A DNA stretch of 64,000 nucleotides from Spirillospora albida. Its GTDB lineage: Bacteria; Actinomycetota; Actinomycetes; Streptosporangiales; Streptosporangiaceae. The DNA lies in assembly GCF_000718255.1 (NCBI RefSeq), contig NZ_JOFJ01000003.1, forward strand, positions 186,001-250,000. Reading direction: 5' to 3'. The notes under the pieces were generated by a model that worked only from the letters and a program-made list of their open reading frames with translations, had not been told where the DNA came from and did no database searches. Positions 33,323 through 42,535 of the stretch are shown one piece after another. Positions within the stretch are counted from its first letter, which is position 1. Every line of letters begins with the position of its first letter. The position numbers and the translations under genes are program-made.

Positions 33323-35491
33323 TCATTCGCCGGAGCGCACCGTCACGGACATGGCCGCATCCGGCCCCTCGGCGAGCAGAACACGAAAACCCTCCTCCGC
33401 GAGCACCGGCACCCCCAATTTGACGGCCTTGTCGTACTTGGAGCCCGGATTGTCGCCCACGACGACGAACCCCGTCTTCTTCGACACCGAGCCGGACACC
33501 TTCCCGCCGAGCCTCTGCACCGCCTCCGTCGCCGAGTCGCGGCTGTACCCCTCCAGCGAACCGGTGATCACGACGGTGACGCCCTCCAGCGGGCGCGGGC
33601 CGCGCGCGCCCTCGTCCTCCATCCGGACGCCGGCCGCGCGCCACTTCTCGACGATCTCGCGGTGCCAGTCGACCTCGAACCACGCCCGGACCGACCGGGC
33701 GATCGTCGGGCCCACGCCGTCGACCGCGGCCAGTTCCTCCTCCGACGCGTTCGCGATCCGGTCCATCGAGCCCAGCTCGCGGGCGAGGTCCTGGGCGGCG
33801 GACGGGCCGACGTGCCGGATCGACAGCGCCACCAGCACCCGCCACAGCGGCTGCCGCTTCGCCTTCTCCAGCTCCTCGAACAGCAGCTCGACGGTCTTCT
33901 TCGGCTCGCCCTGCCTGTTCGCGAAGAACGACACGACCTTCTGCTCGCCGGTCTTCGGATCGGTCTTCGGCGTGCCCGTCCGCATGTCGAGCACGAGGCT
34001 GCGGATCGGGAGGAGCTGCTCGACGGTGAGATGGAACAGGTCGCCCTCGTTGCGCACCGGGGGGTCGCTCGGCTCGAGGGGCTGCGTCAGCGCGGTCGCG
34101 CCGACGTAGCCGAGCGCCTCGATGTCGAGCGCGTTGCGGCTCGCGATGTAGAACAGCCGCTCGCGCAGCTGGCCGGGGCAGAACCGGGCGTTCGGGCAGC
34201 GGATGTCGGCGTCGCCCTCCTTCTCGTACGCCAGTTCCGTGCCGCATTCGGGGCAGTTCGCCGGCATGGTGAACGGACGCTCCGAGCCGTCCCGCAGCGC
34301 GGTCACCGGCGCGACGATCTCGGGGATCACGTCGCCCGCCTTCCGCAGGACGACCGTGTCGCCGATGAGCACGCCCTTGCGCTCCACCTCGCCCGCGTTG
34401 TGCAGCGTCGCGCGCTCCACCGTGGACCCGGCGACCTGGACCGGCTCCATCACGCCGTACGGGGTGACGCGCCCGGTGCGCCCGACGCCCACCTTGATGT
34501 CGAGGAGCTCGGTGTTGACCTCCTCCGGCGGGTACTTCCACGCGATCGCCCAGCGCGGCGCGCGGCTCGTCGACCCGAGCCGCCGCTGCAGCGCGAACTG
34601 GTCGACCTTCACGACGACGCCGTCGATCTCGTACTCGGGATCGTGCCGGTGCTCGCCGTAGTGGGCGATGTACTCCCGGACGGCCTCCAGCCCGCCGACG
34701 ACCCGGTACCGGTCGCTGACGGGCAGCCCCCAGCCGCGCATCAGCTCGTACGCCCCGGACTGGCTCTCCGGCCTCGTCCCGCCGCGCCAGGCGCCGAACC
34801 CGTGGACGAGCATGCCGAGCGGCCGCCGCGCCGTGATCCGCGGATCCTTCTGCCGCAGCGACCCCGCCGCCGCGTTCCGCGGATTGGCGAACGGCTCCTT
34901 GCCCGCCTCGACCTGCGCCGCGTTGACCTGGTCGAATCCCTCGACCGGCAGGAAGACCTCGCCGCGGACCTCCAGCACCTCGGGCCAGCCGTCGCCGGCG
35001 AGCCGCCCTGGGACCGCGGCGATGGTGCGGATGTTGTTGGTGACGTCCTCGCCCGTTCGCCCGTCGCCGCGCGTGACACCGCGGACGAGCCGCCCGTTCT
35101 CGTACGTCACCGCGATGGCCAAGCCGTCGATCTTCGGTTCGCACAGATAGCCGGCGACCTCGCCGACCTCCTTGACGACCCGCTCGTCCCACGCGAGGAG
35201 CTCGTCGGCGCTCATCGCGTTGTCGAGGCTCTGCATCCGCTCCAGGTGCTCGACGGTCGCGAAGTCGGTGACGATCGGCGCGCCGACCCGCTGCGTCGGG
35301 GAGTCGGGCGTGACCAGCCCGGGGTACTCGGCCTCCAGGGCCTGCAGCTCCCGCATCAGCGCGTCGTACTCGGCGTCGGCGAGCGCCGGCCGGTCAAGCA
35401 CGTAGTAGCGGTAGTTGGCGTCGTCGATCTGCTCGCTGAGGTCGAGATGCCGGTGCCTCGCCTCGCCGGGAACGCCGTCGCTCGTGGTCAT
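33323..35491 (-). CDS. ligA: NAD-dependent DNA ligase
   Basis: A 722-residue ligase that seals nicks using NAD in replication and repair. Domain Ia (DDANYRYYVLDRPALADAEYD) binds NMN, the adenylated lysine is Lys120 in CEPKIDGLAI, and the OB fold, the four-Cys zinc finger (NCPECG to RCPNARFCPGQ), the helix-hairpin-helix region (AAVDGVGPTIARS) and the C-terminal BRCT domain (LEGVTVVITGSLEGYSR) follow in order. The start is ATG at 35491. A 3-codon reading frame (ATG GGC CCA TGA) begins 8 bases upstream and its stop overlaps the ligA ATG. Confidence 0.97.
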   Translation of the reverse strand: MTTSDGVPGEARHRHLDLSEQIDDANYRYYVLDRPALADAEYDALMRELQALEAEYPGLVTPDSPTQRVGAPIVTDFATVEHLERMQSLDNAMSADELLAWDERVVKEVGEVAGYLCEPKIDGLAIAVTYENGRLVRGVTRGDGRTGEDVTNNIRTIAAVPGRLAGDGWPEVLEVRGEVFLPVEGFDQVNAAQVEAGKEPFANPRNAAAGSLRQKDPRITARRPLGMLVHGFGAWRGGTRPESQSGAYELMRGWGLPVSDRYRVVGGLEAVREYIAHYGEHRHDPEYEIDGVVVKVDQFALQRRLGSTSRAPRWAIAWKYPPEEVNTELLDIKVGVGRTGRVTPYGVMEPVQVAGSTVERATLHNAGEVERKGVLIGDTVVLRKAGDVIPEIVAPVTALRDGSERPFTMPANCPECGTELAYEKEGDADIRCPNARFCPGQLRERLFYIASRNALDIEALGYVGATALTQPLEPSDPPVRNEGDLFHLTVEQLLPIRSLVLDMRTGTPKTDPKTGEQKVVSFFANRQGEPKKTVELLFEELEKAKRQPLWRVLVALSIRHVGPSAAQDLARELGSMDRIANASEEELAAVDGVGPTIARSVRAWFEVDWHREIVEKWRAAGVRMEDEGARGPRPLEGVTVVITGSLEGYSRDSATEAVQRLGGKVSGSVSKKTGFVVVGDNPGSKYDKAVKLGVPVLAEEGFRVLLAEGPDAAMSVTVRSGE

Positions 35492-35541
35492 GGGCCCATT
35501 CTGGACGCTGCGACCGACATTTCCAGGGCTGCCGCGCCCCG

Positions 35542-36543
35542 TCAGTCCGCCGCCTCGAACAGCATCCGGGCGGTGTCGCGGCACCGCTCCAGGGCGTCCC
35601 GGACGTACCGGGGCGACGCGCCCGCGAGCCCGCACGACGGGGTGATCACGACCTGCCGGGCGAGCCGCGCGGGCGGGAACCCGAGCCGCCGCCACAGCTC
35701 CCTCACCGGCTCCCCCGTGCGCCGCAGCGCGGGCAGGGCGGTGTCGGTCCCGGGCACCGCGCCGAGGAACAGCCCGACCCCCGCGTCGATCGTCTCGCCG
35801 ATCGCGTCCTCGTCCCGCCTCGCCACGAGCGACAGGTCGACCGAGACGGCCCTGGCCCCCGCGCCGCGCAGCAGCCCGTACGGGACGTTCCGCGCGCAGC
35901 AGTGCACGACGGGGAACGCGCCGGCGGCCTCGATGACCCGCCGCAGCGCGTCCTGGACGAGCGGCGCCTCGACGGCGCGCAGGCGGGACAGCCCGCTGGC
36001 CGTCGGCAGGGCGCCCGCGAGCACGGCCGGCAGCGCGGGCTCGTCCAGCTGCAGCAGGATCTCGGCGTGCGGGGTCCGCCGCCGCACGTCCGCGACATGC
36101 CTGGCGACGCCTTCGGCGAGCGAGTCGACGAGGTCCCGGACGGCCCCGGGATCCCGCAGCGCCCGCTGGCCGTTGCGCAGCTCGATCGTCGCGGCGAGCG
36201 TCCACGGACCGCACACCTGGATCTTGAACGGCCCGTCGTGCCGGCCCGCGACCTCCTCCAGGACGTCGAGGTCGCGGGCCAGGTGATCGCGCGTCCGGAC
36301 CGTGTCCCGTCCGGGCCGGTCGGAGAACCGCCACCCGGACGGCTCGAGGTGCACCGGCAGGTCCACCAGCAGCCCGGCCGTCCGGCCCGTGAGGTCGGCC
36401 CCCGGCCCCCGGGCGGGCAGCTCCGGCAGGTGCGGCAGCTCGGGCAGTTCGCCGAGGACGGTCCGGAGCGTCTCCTCCGGGTCGCTCCCCGGATAGGACC
36501 CGACGCCGGAGGCCGTCCCCGGCCGCCACGGAAAATCAGTCAC
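35542..36543 (-). CDS. MetE C-terminal-like protein (cobalamin-independent methionine synthase family)
   Basis: A 333-residue protein matching only the C-terminal barrel of MetE, which carries zinc and the homocysteine site. The zinc ligands His-Cys (FPVVHCCARN) and Cys (TPSCGLAG) are present, with the substrate Asp in LLQLDEPALPAV. It lacks the N-terminal folate-binding half. Such short MetE-like proteins are widespread in actinomycetes, and their methyl donor is not established. The start is GTG at 36543 with TAGGGT seven bases upstream, consistent with a leaderless message. It lies between ligA and the oxidoreductase on the same strand. Confidence 0.8.
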   Translation of the reverse strand: MTDFPWRPGTASGVGSYPGSDPEETLRTVLGELPELPHLPELPARGPGADLTGRTAGLLVDLPVHLEPSGWRFSDRPGRDTVRTRDHLARDLDVLEEVAGRHDGPFKIQVCGPWTLAATIELRNGQRALRDPGAVRDLVDSLAEGVARHVADVRRRTPHAEILLQLDEPALPAVLAGALPTASGLSRLRAVEAPLVQDALRRVIEAAGAFPVVHCCARNVPYGLLRGAGARAVSVDLSLVARRDEDAIGETIDAGVGLFLGAVPGTDTALPALRRTGEPVRELWRRLGFPPARLARQVVITPSCGLAGASPRYVRDALERCRDTARMLFEAAD

Positions 36544-36565
36544 GGCCGGAACCCTATCGACGCGA

Positions 36566-37384
36566 TCAGAGCACTCCGGCGATCCGGTCGAGCCGGCGCA
36601 GTGTGTCGTCCGCCGGCTCGGTCGGCAGATTGAACAGGATCTCGGTGACGCCCGCGGCCTCCAGCTCGGCGATCACGGCGGGCTTGGGCGGGACGCCGAA
36701 CAGCGTCACCGGCACCTCGCGCCCGGCCTTCTCACGGAGCTCGGCGATCTGCGCCTTCAGCGCGTCCGTGCCGCGGCCGAAGATGGGCATCCAGCCGTCG
36801 CCGAACTCCACGACGCGGTCGAACGTCGTCGGACCGGAACCGCCGATCATGATGGGCGGGTGCGGGTCCTGGACGGGCTTCGGGTAGGAGAACACCGGGC
36901 CGAAGTCGACGAACTCGCCGTGGAACTCCGCCCGCTCCTTCGTCCACAGTTCCTTGACCGCGAGGACGCGCTCGCGCAGCAGCCGCATCCGGGTGGCGGG
37001 ATCGGTGCCGTGGTTGCGCATCTCCTCGCGGTTCCAGCCGGCGCCGACGCCGAGGACCGCGCGCCCGCCGGAGACCAGGTCGAGGGACGCGGCCTCCTTG
37101 GCCAGGATGAACGGATCCCGCTGGATGACCAGGGCGATGCCCGTCCCGACCCGCAGCCGCTCGGTGACCGTGGCGGCCGCCGTGAGCGCCACGAACGGGT
37201 CCAGCGTGCGGTAGTAGTGCCGCGGCAGGTCGCCGCCGCCCGGCCACGGCGTCTCCCGGCTCGCCGGGATGTGCGTGTGCTCGGCCAGGAACAGCGACCC
37301 GAACCCGCGCTCCTCCAGCGCCCGCCCGAGTGCCGCGGGGCCGATCCCGTCGTCCGTCACGAACGTGGAAACACCGAAGTCCAT
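36566..37384 (-). CDS. LLM-class F420-dependent oxidoreductase
   Basis: A 272-residue luciferase-like TIM barrel. LFLAEHTHIPASRETP, VGTGIALVIQRDPFILAKEAASLD and GVGAGWNREEM are the hallmarks of F420-type members, and PPIMIGGSGPTTFDRV closes the cofactor site. Use of F420 rather than FMN is inferred from the family and from the actinomycete setting. The substrate is unknown. The ATG at 37384 follows GGGAGA. It is 22 bases upstream of the MetE-like gene, so both may be in one transcript. Confidence 0.85.
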   Translation of the reverse strand: MDFGVSTFVTDDGIGPAALGRALEERGFGSLFLAEHTHIPASRETPWPGGGDLPRHYYRTLDPFVALTAAATVTERLRVGTGIALVIQRDPFILAKEAASLDLVSGGRAVLGVGAGWNREEMRNHGTDPATRMRLLRERVLAVKELWTKERAEFHGEFVDFGPVFSYPKPVQDPHPPIMIGGSGPTTFDRVVEFGDGWMPIFGRGTDALKAQIAELREKAGREVPVTLFGVPPKPAVIAELEAAGVTEILFNLPTEPADDTLRRLDRIAGVL

Positions 37385-37453
37385 CTGTACTCTCCCAGCG
37401 CCGATCGTCTGCGTGACGATAACGGCACCGGAAGGGCCGCGGTTATTCCCGGA

Positions 37454-38530
37454 TCAGGCGAGGACCCGGGCCGCCTCCGCGATCGTGGCGGAGCCGAGGA
37501 CGCGATCGCCGTCGTAGAGGACGACGGCCTGGCCGGGCGCCACGCCCCGGGCCGGGGCGCGCAGGCGGATGCGCAGGCGCCCGCCGTCCGGCTCGACCTC
37601 GCATCCGTGCACCTCGCCGTGGGCGCGGAGCTGCACCTCGCAGGTGAACGGGCCGGCGGGCGGCTCGCTCAGCCACACCGGCCGCTCAGCGGTGATCTGC
37701 CGGACGTCCAGGGCCTCGCGCGGCCCCACCGTGACCGTGTTCGTCACCGGCGAGATGTCGAGGACGTAGCGGGGACGGCCGTCGGGCGCGGGGGTGCCGA
37801 GGCGGAGGCCCTTGCGCTGGCCGACCGTGTAGGCGTAGGCGCCGTCGTGGTCGCCGACCCGGTTGCCGTCGGTGTCGACGATGGGGCCGGGCGCCGCGCC
37901 CAGGCGTTCCCTCAAAAAGCCCCGGGTGTCGCCGTCCGCGATGAAGCAGATGTCGTGGCTGTCGCGCTTGGCGGCGACCTGGATGCCGCGGCGCTCCGCC
38001 TCGCGGCGGATGTCGGCCTTGGTGGTGTCGCCCAGCGGGAAGAGGGAGTGCGCGAGCTGCTCCGGGGTGCAGACCGCGAGGACGTACGACTGGTCTTTGC
38101 CGCCGTCCACCCCGCGGCGCAGGACGCCGTCCTCCAGGCGGGCGTAGTGGCCCGTGCAGACGGCGTCGAAGCCGAGCGCCATGGCGCGGTCCAGCAGCGC
38201 CGCGAACTTGATCTTCTCGTTGCAGCGGAGGCACGGGTTCGGGGTGCGGCCGGCCGCGTATTCGCTGACGAAGTCCTCGACGACGTCCTCGTGGAACCGC
38301 TCGGCGAGGTCCCAGACGTAGAACGGGATGCCGATCACGTCGGCGGCGCGGCGGGCGTCCCGGGAGTCCTCCAGGGTGCAGCACCCCCGCGCGCCCGTCC
38401 GGTACGACTGGGGGTTCGCCGACAGCGCCATGTGGACGCCGGTCACGTCGTGCCCGGCGTCCGCGGCGCGGGCGGCGGCCACGGCGGAGTCGACGCCGCC
38501 CGACATGGCGGCGAGTACGCGAAGAGTCAT
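37454..38530 (-). CDS. mnmA: tRNA 2-thiouridylase
   Basis: A 358-residue enzyme that puts sulfur on U34 of tRNA(Lys/Glu/Gln), using sulfur passed on from a cysteine desulfurase. The PP-loop SGGVDS (residues 10-15) binds ATP; the catalytic Cys100 (NPCLRCN) and Cys195 (HDICFI) are both present. TGHYAR and the C-terminal beta-barrel are typical. The start is ATG at 38530. The cysteine desulfurase gene lies about 2 kb upstream on the same strand, a usual association. It shares a divergent promoter region with the gene at 38598. Confidence 0.96.
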   Translation of the reverse strand: MTLRVLAAMSGGVDSAVAAARAADAGHDVTGVHMALSANPQSYRTGARGCCTLEDSRDARRAADVIGIPFYVWDLAERFHEDVVEDFVSEYAAGRTPNPCLRCNEKIKFAALLDRAMALGFDAVCTGHYARLEDGVLRRGVDGGKDQSYVLAVCTPEQLAHSLFPLGDTTKADIRREAERRGIQVAAKRDSHDICFIADGDTRGFLRERLGAAPGPIVDTDGNRVGDHDGAYAYTVGQRKGLRLGTPAPDGRPRYVLDISPVTNTVTVGPREALDVRQITAERPVWLSEPPAGPFTCEVQLRAHGEVHGCEVEPDGGRLRIRLRAPARGVAPGQAVVLYDGDRVLGSATIAEAARVLA

Positions 38531-38597
38531 GGTTCTTCGAGGGTACGCGCCCCGGGAGGGTCGGCCGAAGCGGTTTCCGCGTACGATGAGGCGCGCT

Positions 38598-39662
38598 ATG
38601 GGAATCTTCCGCCGCCCCCGCGACACGTCCGCCGCGACCCCGCCCGCGATCGGCGATTTCTGGGAATGGTGGGCGCAGGCCCGCCCGACGATCGAGGCGT
38701 CGCTGGCCGCGGCGCCCGGCGACCCCGCCGAGACGCCCGGTGAGGGGCTGTCCACCGACGTGGTCGAGGAGCTGTCCCGGCGCGTCCACCGGATCCACCC
38801 CGAGCTCCAGTGGGAGATCGGCGGGTCGGACGACCGGCACCCGAGCCTCACCGTGACCGGCGGCGGCGACCCGGCGCTGCGGGGCGTCGCCGAGCGGTGG
38901 TTCCGGGCGGCGCCCAAGAGCGGGAACTGGACGTTCCACCCGGCGCGGCAGGCGGACGCGGAGATGCTCTCGCAGGACCTCGTGCTCGGCGACCACGAGT
39001 TCGACCTGGAGTACGTGCGGCTCGGCATGCGGGCCGACACCGACCGGGCGCTCGTGCACGTCACGGCCTACCATCCCGACTTCCTCTTCGTGTCGGAGGA
39101 GCAGCGGCTCCAGGTGGCCATGCACGTCCTCGACTGGGCCATCGGCGAGGACGACGTCGCCCGCTGGATCGGCGAGGTGTCGATCGCGACGGAGGCGCCG
39201 ATCGACTCGCTGCCGCCGTCGATGCTGCCGGTGGTGGTCGAGCAGGTGTCCGAGCCGTTCGGCGAGCCGGCCTGGCTGTCGGGCGAGGGCCGGACGCCCC
39301 GCGGCCACCCGGCCCGGGTCGCGGCCCGGTTCCCGCTGCACCGGCAGGACCACCCGCTGTGCGACCTGCACGTGGCGGTGACCGTCCCGTACGCGCACGG
39401 CAACCCCGACCGGCTGCCAGTGGAGCCGTCGGCGGGGGCGCTGCGCGCGTTCGAGAAGAAGCTCGCGAAGCTCGGCGACGGCGCGGTCCTCGCCGTCCGC
39501 GAGACGGGTGACGGGCTGCGGGTGTTCCACCTGTACGCCGACCCCGACTCGGGGGTGCTCGCCGAGCTCGACCAGCTCGCCGCGAGCTGGACGGAGGGCA
39601 AGGCCAAGGTCGCCTCCACGGGCGACCCCGGCTGGAAGGCCCTGGCCCCCTACCGCCCGTGA
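38598..39662 (+). CDS. conserved hypothetical protein
   Basis: A 354-residue protein without signal peptide or membrane segment. It begins MGIFRRPRDTSAATPPAIGD, then FWEWWAQARPTIEASL with several Trp residues, followed by a mixed alpha/beta body (YVRLGMRADTDRALVHVTAY and PDFLFVSEEQRLQVAMHVLD). I do not recognise the family or any catalytic motif. The start is ATG at 38598, ten bases after TACGAT, a fair -10. It is divergent from mnmA and convergent with the DUF1206 gene. The stops of the two convergent genes are separated by one base. Confidence 0.7.
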   Translation: MGIFRRPRDTSAATPPAIGDFWEWWAQARPTIEASLAAAPGDPAETPGEGLSTDVVEELSRRVHRIHPELQWEIGGSDDRHPSLTVTGGGDPALRGVAERWFRAAPKSGNWTFHPARQADAEMLSQDLVLGDHEFDLEYVRLGMRADTDRALVHVTAYHPDFLFVSEEQRLQVAMHVLDWAIGEDDVARWIGEVSIATEAPIDSLPPSMLPVVVEQVSEPFGEPAWLSGEGRTPRGHPARVAARFPLHRQDHPLCDLHVAVTVPYAHGNPDRLPVEPSAGALRAFEKKLAKLGDGAVLAVRETGDGLRVFHLYADPDSGVLAELDQLAASWTEGKAKVASTGDPGWKALAPYRP

Positions 39663-39663
39663 C

Positions 39664-40506
39664 TCACCGAGTCGGGTGGACGGCCTCCACCTTGCGGTAC
39701 CGGGCCTCGCAGAACGAGTACAGGCCGAAGATCAGGACGCCGATGGCCACCGCCACCAGGCCCCAGGGCCCGGCGGGAGTGTCGGCGAACTCGCGGAGGG
39801 TGCCGTCGACCCCCTGCGCCTTGTCCGGCTGGTATTCGGCGGCGGCGTAGCCGAACAGGGCGCCGGCCGCGATCGCGACCAGGCCGCGCGCCGAGTGGCC
39901 GACGATGCCGACGGTCTGGACGACGCGGTACGCCGTCCGGCTCATGCCGCCGGTCTTCAGGTCCCTGAGGAACTTCCGGCGGGCGGCCTTGACCAGCATG
40001 GCGACGCCCCAGACCACGAATCCGGCCGCGACGGCGAAGATCAGCCAGCGGCCGCCGGGCTGCTCCATCGCCCGCGCGGTCAAAGCCTTGGACTGCTTGT
40101 CGCTGGAGGAGGCCGGGCTGCCGAGCAGGAAGGCGACCGTCGCGGCGCATCCGACGGCGTAGACCGCGCCGCGGGCCGCGGACGAGAGCCGCTTCCGCGG
40201 CTTGTCGCCGTCCGGGACGGGACGGCCGTAGCGGGATTCGGCGAACTGCCAGAGCGCGAGCGCCGCGAACCCGATCGCCATCACCCACAAGATGATCTTG
40301 CCGCCGGGCTTGTCCGCGACGACCACCAGCGCGCCCTTCCGGTCGGCCTCCTGGCCGCCGTTCCCGAAGGCGATCTGGAGGGCCAGCCAGCCGATGAGCA
40401 GGTAGAGCAGGCCGCGCGCCCCGAGTCCGACGCGGGCCAGCCGGTGGAACCAGGGATGGCCGGCGACCTCGTGCCCCACGCCCCGGACCTTGTTGTCGAC
40501 CGCCAT
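39664..40506 (-). CDS. DUF1206 membrane protein
   Basis: A 280-residue membrane protein with three copies of the DUF1206 unit, each about 70 residues with two helices. The units begin near GLGARGLLYLLIGWLALQIA, SAARGAVYAVGCAATVAFLL and GHSARGLVAIAAGALFGYAA, with the recurrent AR-G motif. Six transmembrane segments are expected. Function is not known. The start is ATG at 40506 behind GGAGG. It lies 100 bases downstream of the cysteine desulfurase gene on the same strand. Confidence 0.85.
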   Translation of the reverse strand: MAVDNKVRGVGHEVAGHPWFHRLARVGLGARGLLYLLIGWLALQIAFGNGGQEADRKGALVVVADKPGGKIILWVMAIGFAALALWQFAESRYGRPVPDGDKPRKRLSSAARGAVYAVGCAATVAFLLGSPASSSDKQSKALTARAMEQPGGRWLIFAVAAGFVVWGVAMLVKAARRKFLRDLKTGGMSRTAYRVVQTVGIVGHSARGLVAIAAGALFGYAAAEYQPDKAQGVDGTLREFADTPAGPWGLVAVAIGVLIFGLYSFCEARYRKVEAVHPTR

Positions 40507-40606
40507 GGTTCCCGCCTCCGTAAAGCCCGCTCCAAATGACGGCAGGGCTGTCCCCGAACAGCGGAACGCCAAACATGGGGAGCGCCGCCGCGGCGCGACG
40601 GGCCGG

Positions 40607-41779
40607 TCAGCTCAGACCGGCGCGCCGGGCGCGTTCCACCACCGGGCCGATGGCGTCGGCGAGGGCCTTGACGTCCGCTTCGGTGGAGGTGTGGCCGAAG
40701 GTGAAGCGGAGTGAGCCCCGGGCGCGTTCGGTACCCGCGTCCATCGCCAGCAGGACGTGGCTGGGCTGCGAGACCCCCGCCGAGCACGCGGATCCGGTGG
40801 AGCAGGCGATGCCGCGCGCGTCCAGGAGCATGAGGAGGGCGTCCCCCTCGCAGCCGGGGAACGAGAAGTGCGCGTTGCCGGGGAGCCGGCCGTCCGGGTC
40901 GCCGTTCAGGACGGCGTCGGGCACGGCCGCCCGGACGGCGTCGATGAGGCGGTCGCGCAGCGCGCCGAGCCGGGCGGCCTCGGACTCCCGGCGGGCGGCC
41001 GCGACCTGGACGGCGGCGGCGAACCCGGCGATCGCGGGGGCGTCGAGCGTGCCGGACCGGACGTCCCGCTCCTGTCCCCCGCCGTGCAGCAGCGGCACCG
41101 GGTCGCGGAACACCGGCTCCTTCGGCTTGGCGAGCAGCAGCGCGCCGACGCCGAGGGGGCCGCCGACCTTGTGGCCGGTGATGGTGAGGGCCTGCGCGCC
41201 GCTCGCGGCGAACCCGACGGGCAGGTGCCCGGCGGCCTGGACGGCGTCGGTGTGGAACGGGACGCCGTGCTCGGCGGCGACGGCGGCCAGCTCCGCCACC
41301 GGCTGGACGGTGCCGACCTCGTTGTTGGCCCACATGACGGTGGCGAGCGCCACGTCCGGGCCCATGGCCTCGCGCAGCGCGTCGGGCCGGACCCGGCCGA
41401 GGCGGTCGACCGGGACCCAGGTGACGGCGGCGCCCTCGTGGTCGGCGAGCCACTGCACCGCGTCGAGGACGGCGTGGTGCTCGACGGCGCTCGCGACGAC
41501 GCGGACACGGGCGGGCTCGGCGGCGCGGCGCGCCCAGTAGATCCCCTTGACGGCGAGGTTGTCGGCCTCGGTGCCGCCGGAGGTGAACACGACCTCGCTG
41601 GGCCGGGCGTCGAACGCCTCGGCGATGATCTCGCGGGACTCCTCGACGACCCTGCGGGCGCGGCGGCCCGCGGCGTGCAGCGAGGACGGGTTGCCGAGAG
41701 CGCGCAGCTCGGCCGTCATCGCCTCGATCGCCTCGGGCAGCATCGGAGTCGTCGCCGCATGGTCGAGGTAGGTCACCAC
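40607..41779 (-). CDS. cysteine desulfurase (NifS/IscS family)
   Basis: A 390-residue PLP enzyme that takes sulfur from cysteine to make a persulfide for tRNA thiolation and Fe-S cluster synthesis. It has TYLDHAATTPMLPEAIEAM at the N terminus, the PLP lysine in TITGHKVGGPLG and the catalytic Cys in STGSACSAGVSQPSH. Its place near mnmA suggests it is the sulfur donor for MnmA. The start is GTG at 41779: a strong -10 (TAATGT) ends seven bases before it, so the message is probably leaderless. Confidence 0.93.
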   Translation of the reverse strand: MVTYLDHAATTPMLPEAIEAMTAELRALGNPSSLHAAGRRARRVVEESREIIAEAFDARPSEVVFTSGGTEADNLAVKGIYWARRAAEPARVRVVASAVEHHAVLDAVQWLADHEGAAVTWVPVDRLGRVRPDALREAMGPDVALATVMWANNEVGTVQPVAELAAVAAEHGVPFHTDAVQAAGHLPVGFAASGAQALTITGHKVGGPLGVGALLLAKPKEPVFRDPVPLLHGGGQERDVRSGTLDAPAIAGFAAAVQVAAARRESEAARLGALRDRLIDAVRAAVPDAVLNGDPDGRLPGNAHFSFPGCEGDALLMLLDARGIACSTGSACSAGVSQPSHVLLAMDAGTERARGSLRFTFGHTSTEADVKALADAIGPVVERARRAGLS

Positions 41780-41786
41780 GCGGTCA

Positions 41787-41792
41787 ACATTA
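41787..41792 (-). promoter_or_regulatory. -10 element of the cysteine desulfurase gene
   Basis: TAATGT on the minus strand ends seven bases before the first GTG, so transcription should start at that codon. No ribosome site exists upstream. A clear -35 was not identified. Confidence 0.55.
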
Positions 41793-41905
41793 TCCGCGTG
41801 CGTCCTGTTCCTCTCGGGTGGTGCCGGACTTGGGCGCGGACGGTGCGCTGTGTTGGGGATCACCATGGTGACCTGGGAATACCACGGGATCGGCGGTGTT
41901 TCGTA

Positions 41906-41921
41906 TACCGTCCGGCCGGTA
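41906..41921. promoter_or_regulatory. candidate TetR operator
   Basis: TACCG-N6-CGGTA is a perfect inverted repeat 13 bases upstream of the tetR ATG and next to its ribosome site. It is a good place for autorepression of the tetR-MFS unit. Confidence 0.45.
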
Positions 41922-41934
41922 CAGTAGAGGAGCC

Positions 41935-42450
41935 ATGAAGAGAGACGCCCTCCTTGACGCCGCCGAGTCCCTGCTCTCCGAGCACGGGACGCAGGCGCTG
42001 ACGCTCGCCGCGGTCGCCGACCGCGCCGGGGTCAGCAAGGGCGGGCTGCTGTACCACTTCCCGACCAAGGAAGCCCTGGTCAAGGCGCTGGTCGCGCGGG
42101 TCATCGCGGAGTTCGACGAGCTGATCGCGTCCTATGACGACGGAACGCCCGGCTCCTACACCCGCGCCTACGTCCTCGCCACCTTCGAGATCCTGGGCGG
42201 CGAGGCCCGGACGCACCGACGATGGTCGGCGATCACCGCCGCGGCGACGGATCCCGAGCAGGCCGAGCCGCTCGGCCGGGCGATGCGCCGCTGGCACGGC
42301 CGCGCCCCCGCCGACGATCCGGACCCGGGCACGGCGGCGGTGGTCCGCCTGGCCGCCGAGGGCCTGTGGGAAGTGGTCAGCCACGCGCCGGACCTCTACG
42401 GCGAGGCGCAGCTGGCCGCGCTGAAGGCGCGCCTGCTGGCCCTTCTCTGA
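41935..42450 (+). CDS. TetR-family transcriptional regulator
   Basis: A 171-residue regulator with the TetR helix-turn-helix (ALTLAAVADRAGVSKGGLLYHFPTKEALVKAL, residues about 20-51) and a TetR_C-type helical ligand domain. The start is ATG at 41935 with AGAGGAG upstream. It lies 85 bases before an MFS transporter gene in the same direction, the usual repressor-exporter layout. A short inverted repeat just upstream may be its operator. Confidence 0.92.
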   Translation: MKRDALLDAAESLLSEHGTQALTLAAVADRAGVSKGGLLYHFPTKEALVKALVARVIAEFDELIASYDDGTPGSYTRAYVLATFEILGGEARTHRRWSAITAAATDPEQAEPLGRAMRRWHGRAPADDPDPGTAAVVRLAAEGLWEVVSHAPDLYGEAQLAALKARLLALL

Positions 42451-42535
42451 TCCACCGCACCGGCGAACTCCGGGACGAACCGTCCTGGAGCGTTCCATGA
42501 CGTCTGCTCCCATCGAGCCGAGAAAGAGGTGAACC

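Noticed and set aside
33296..36286. 996-residue plus-strand frame opposite ligA
   Set aside because: No motif; ligA on the other strand is certain.
35492..36529. Extension upstream of ligA
   Set aside because: It overlaps the MetE-like gene in another frame and lacks family residues.
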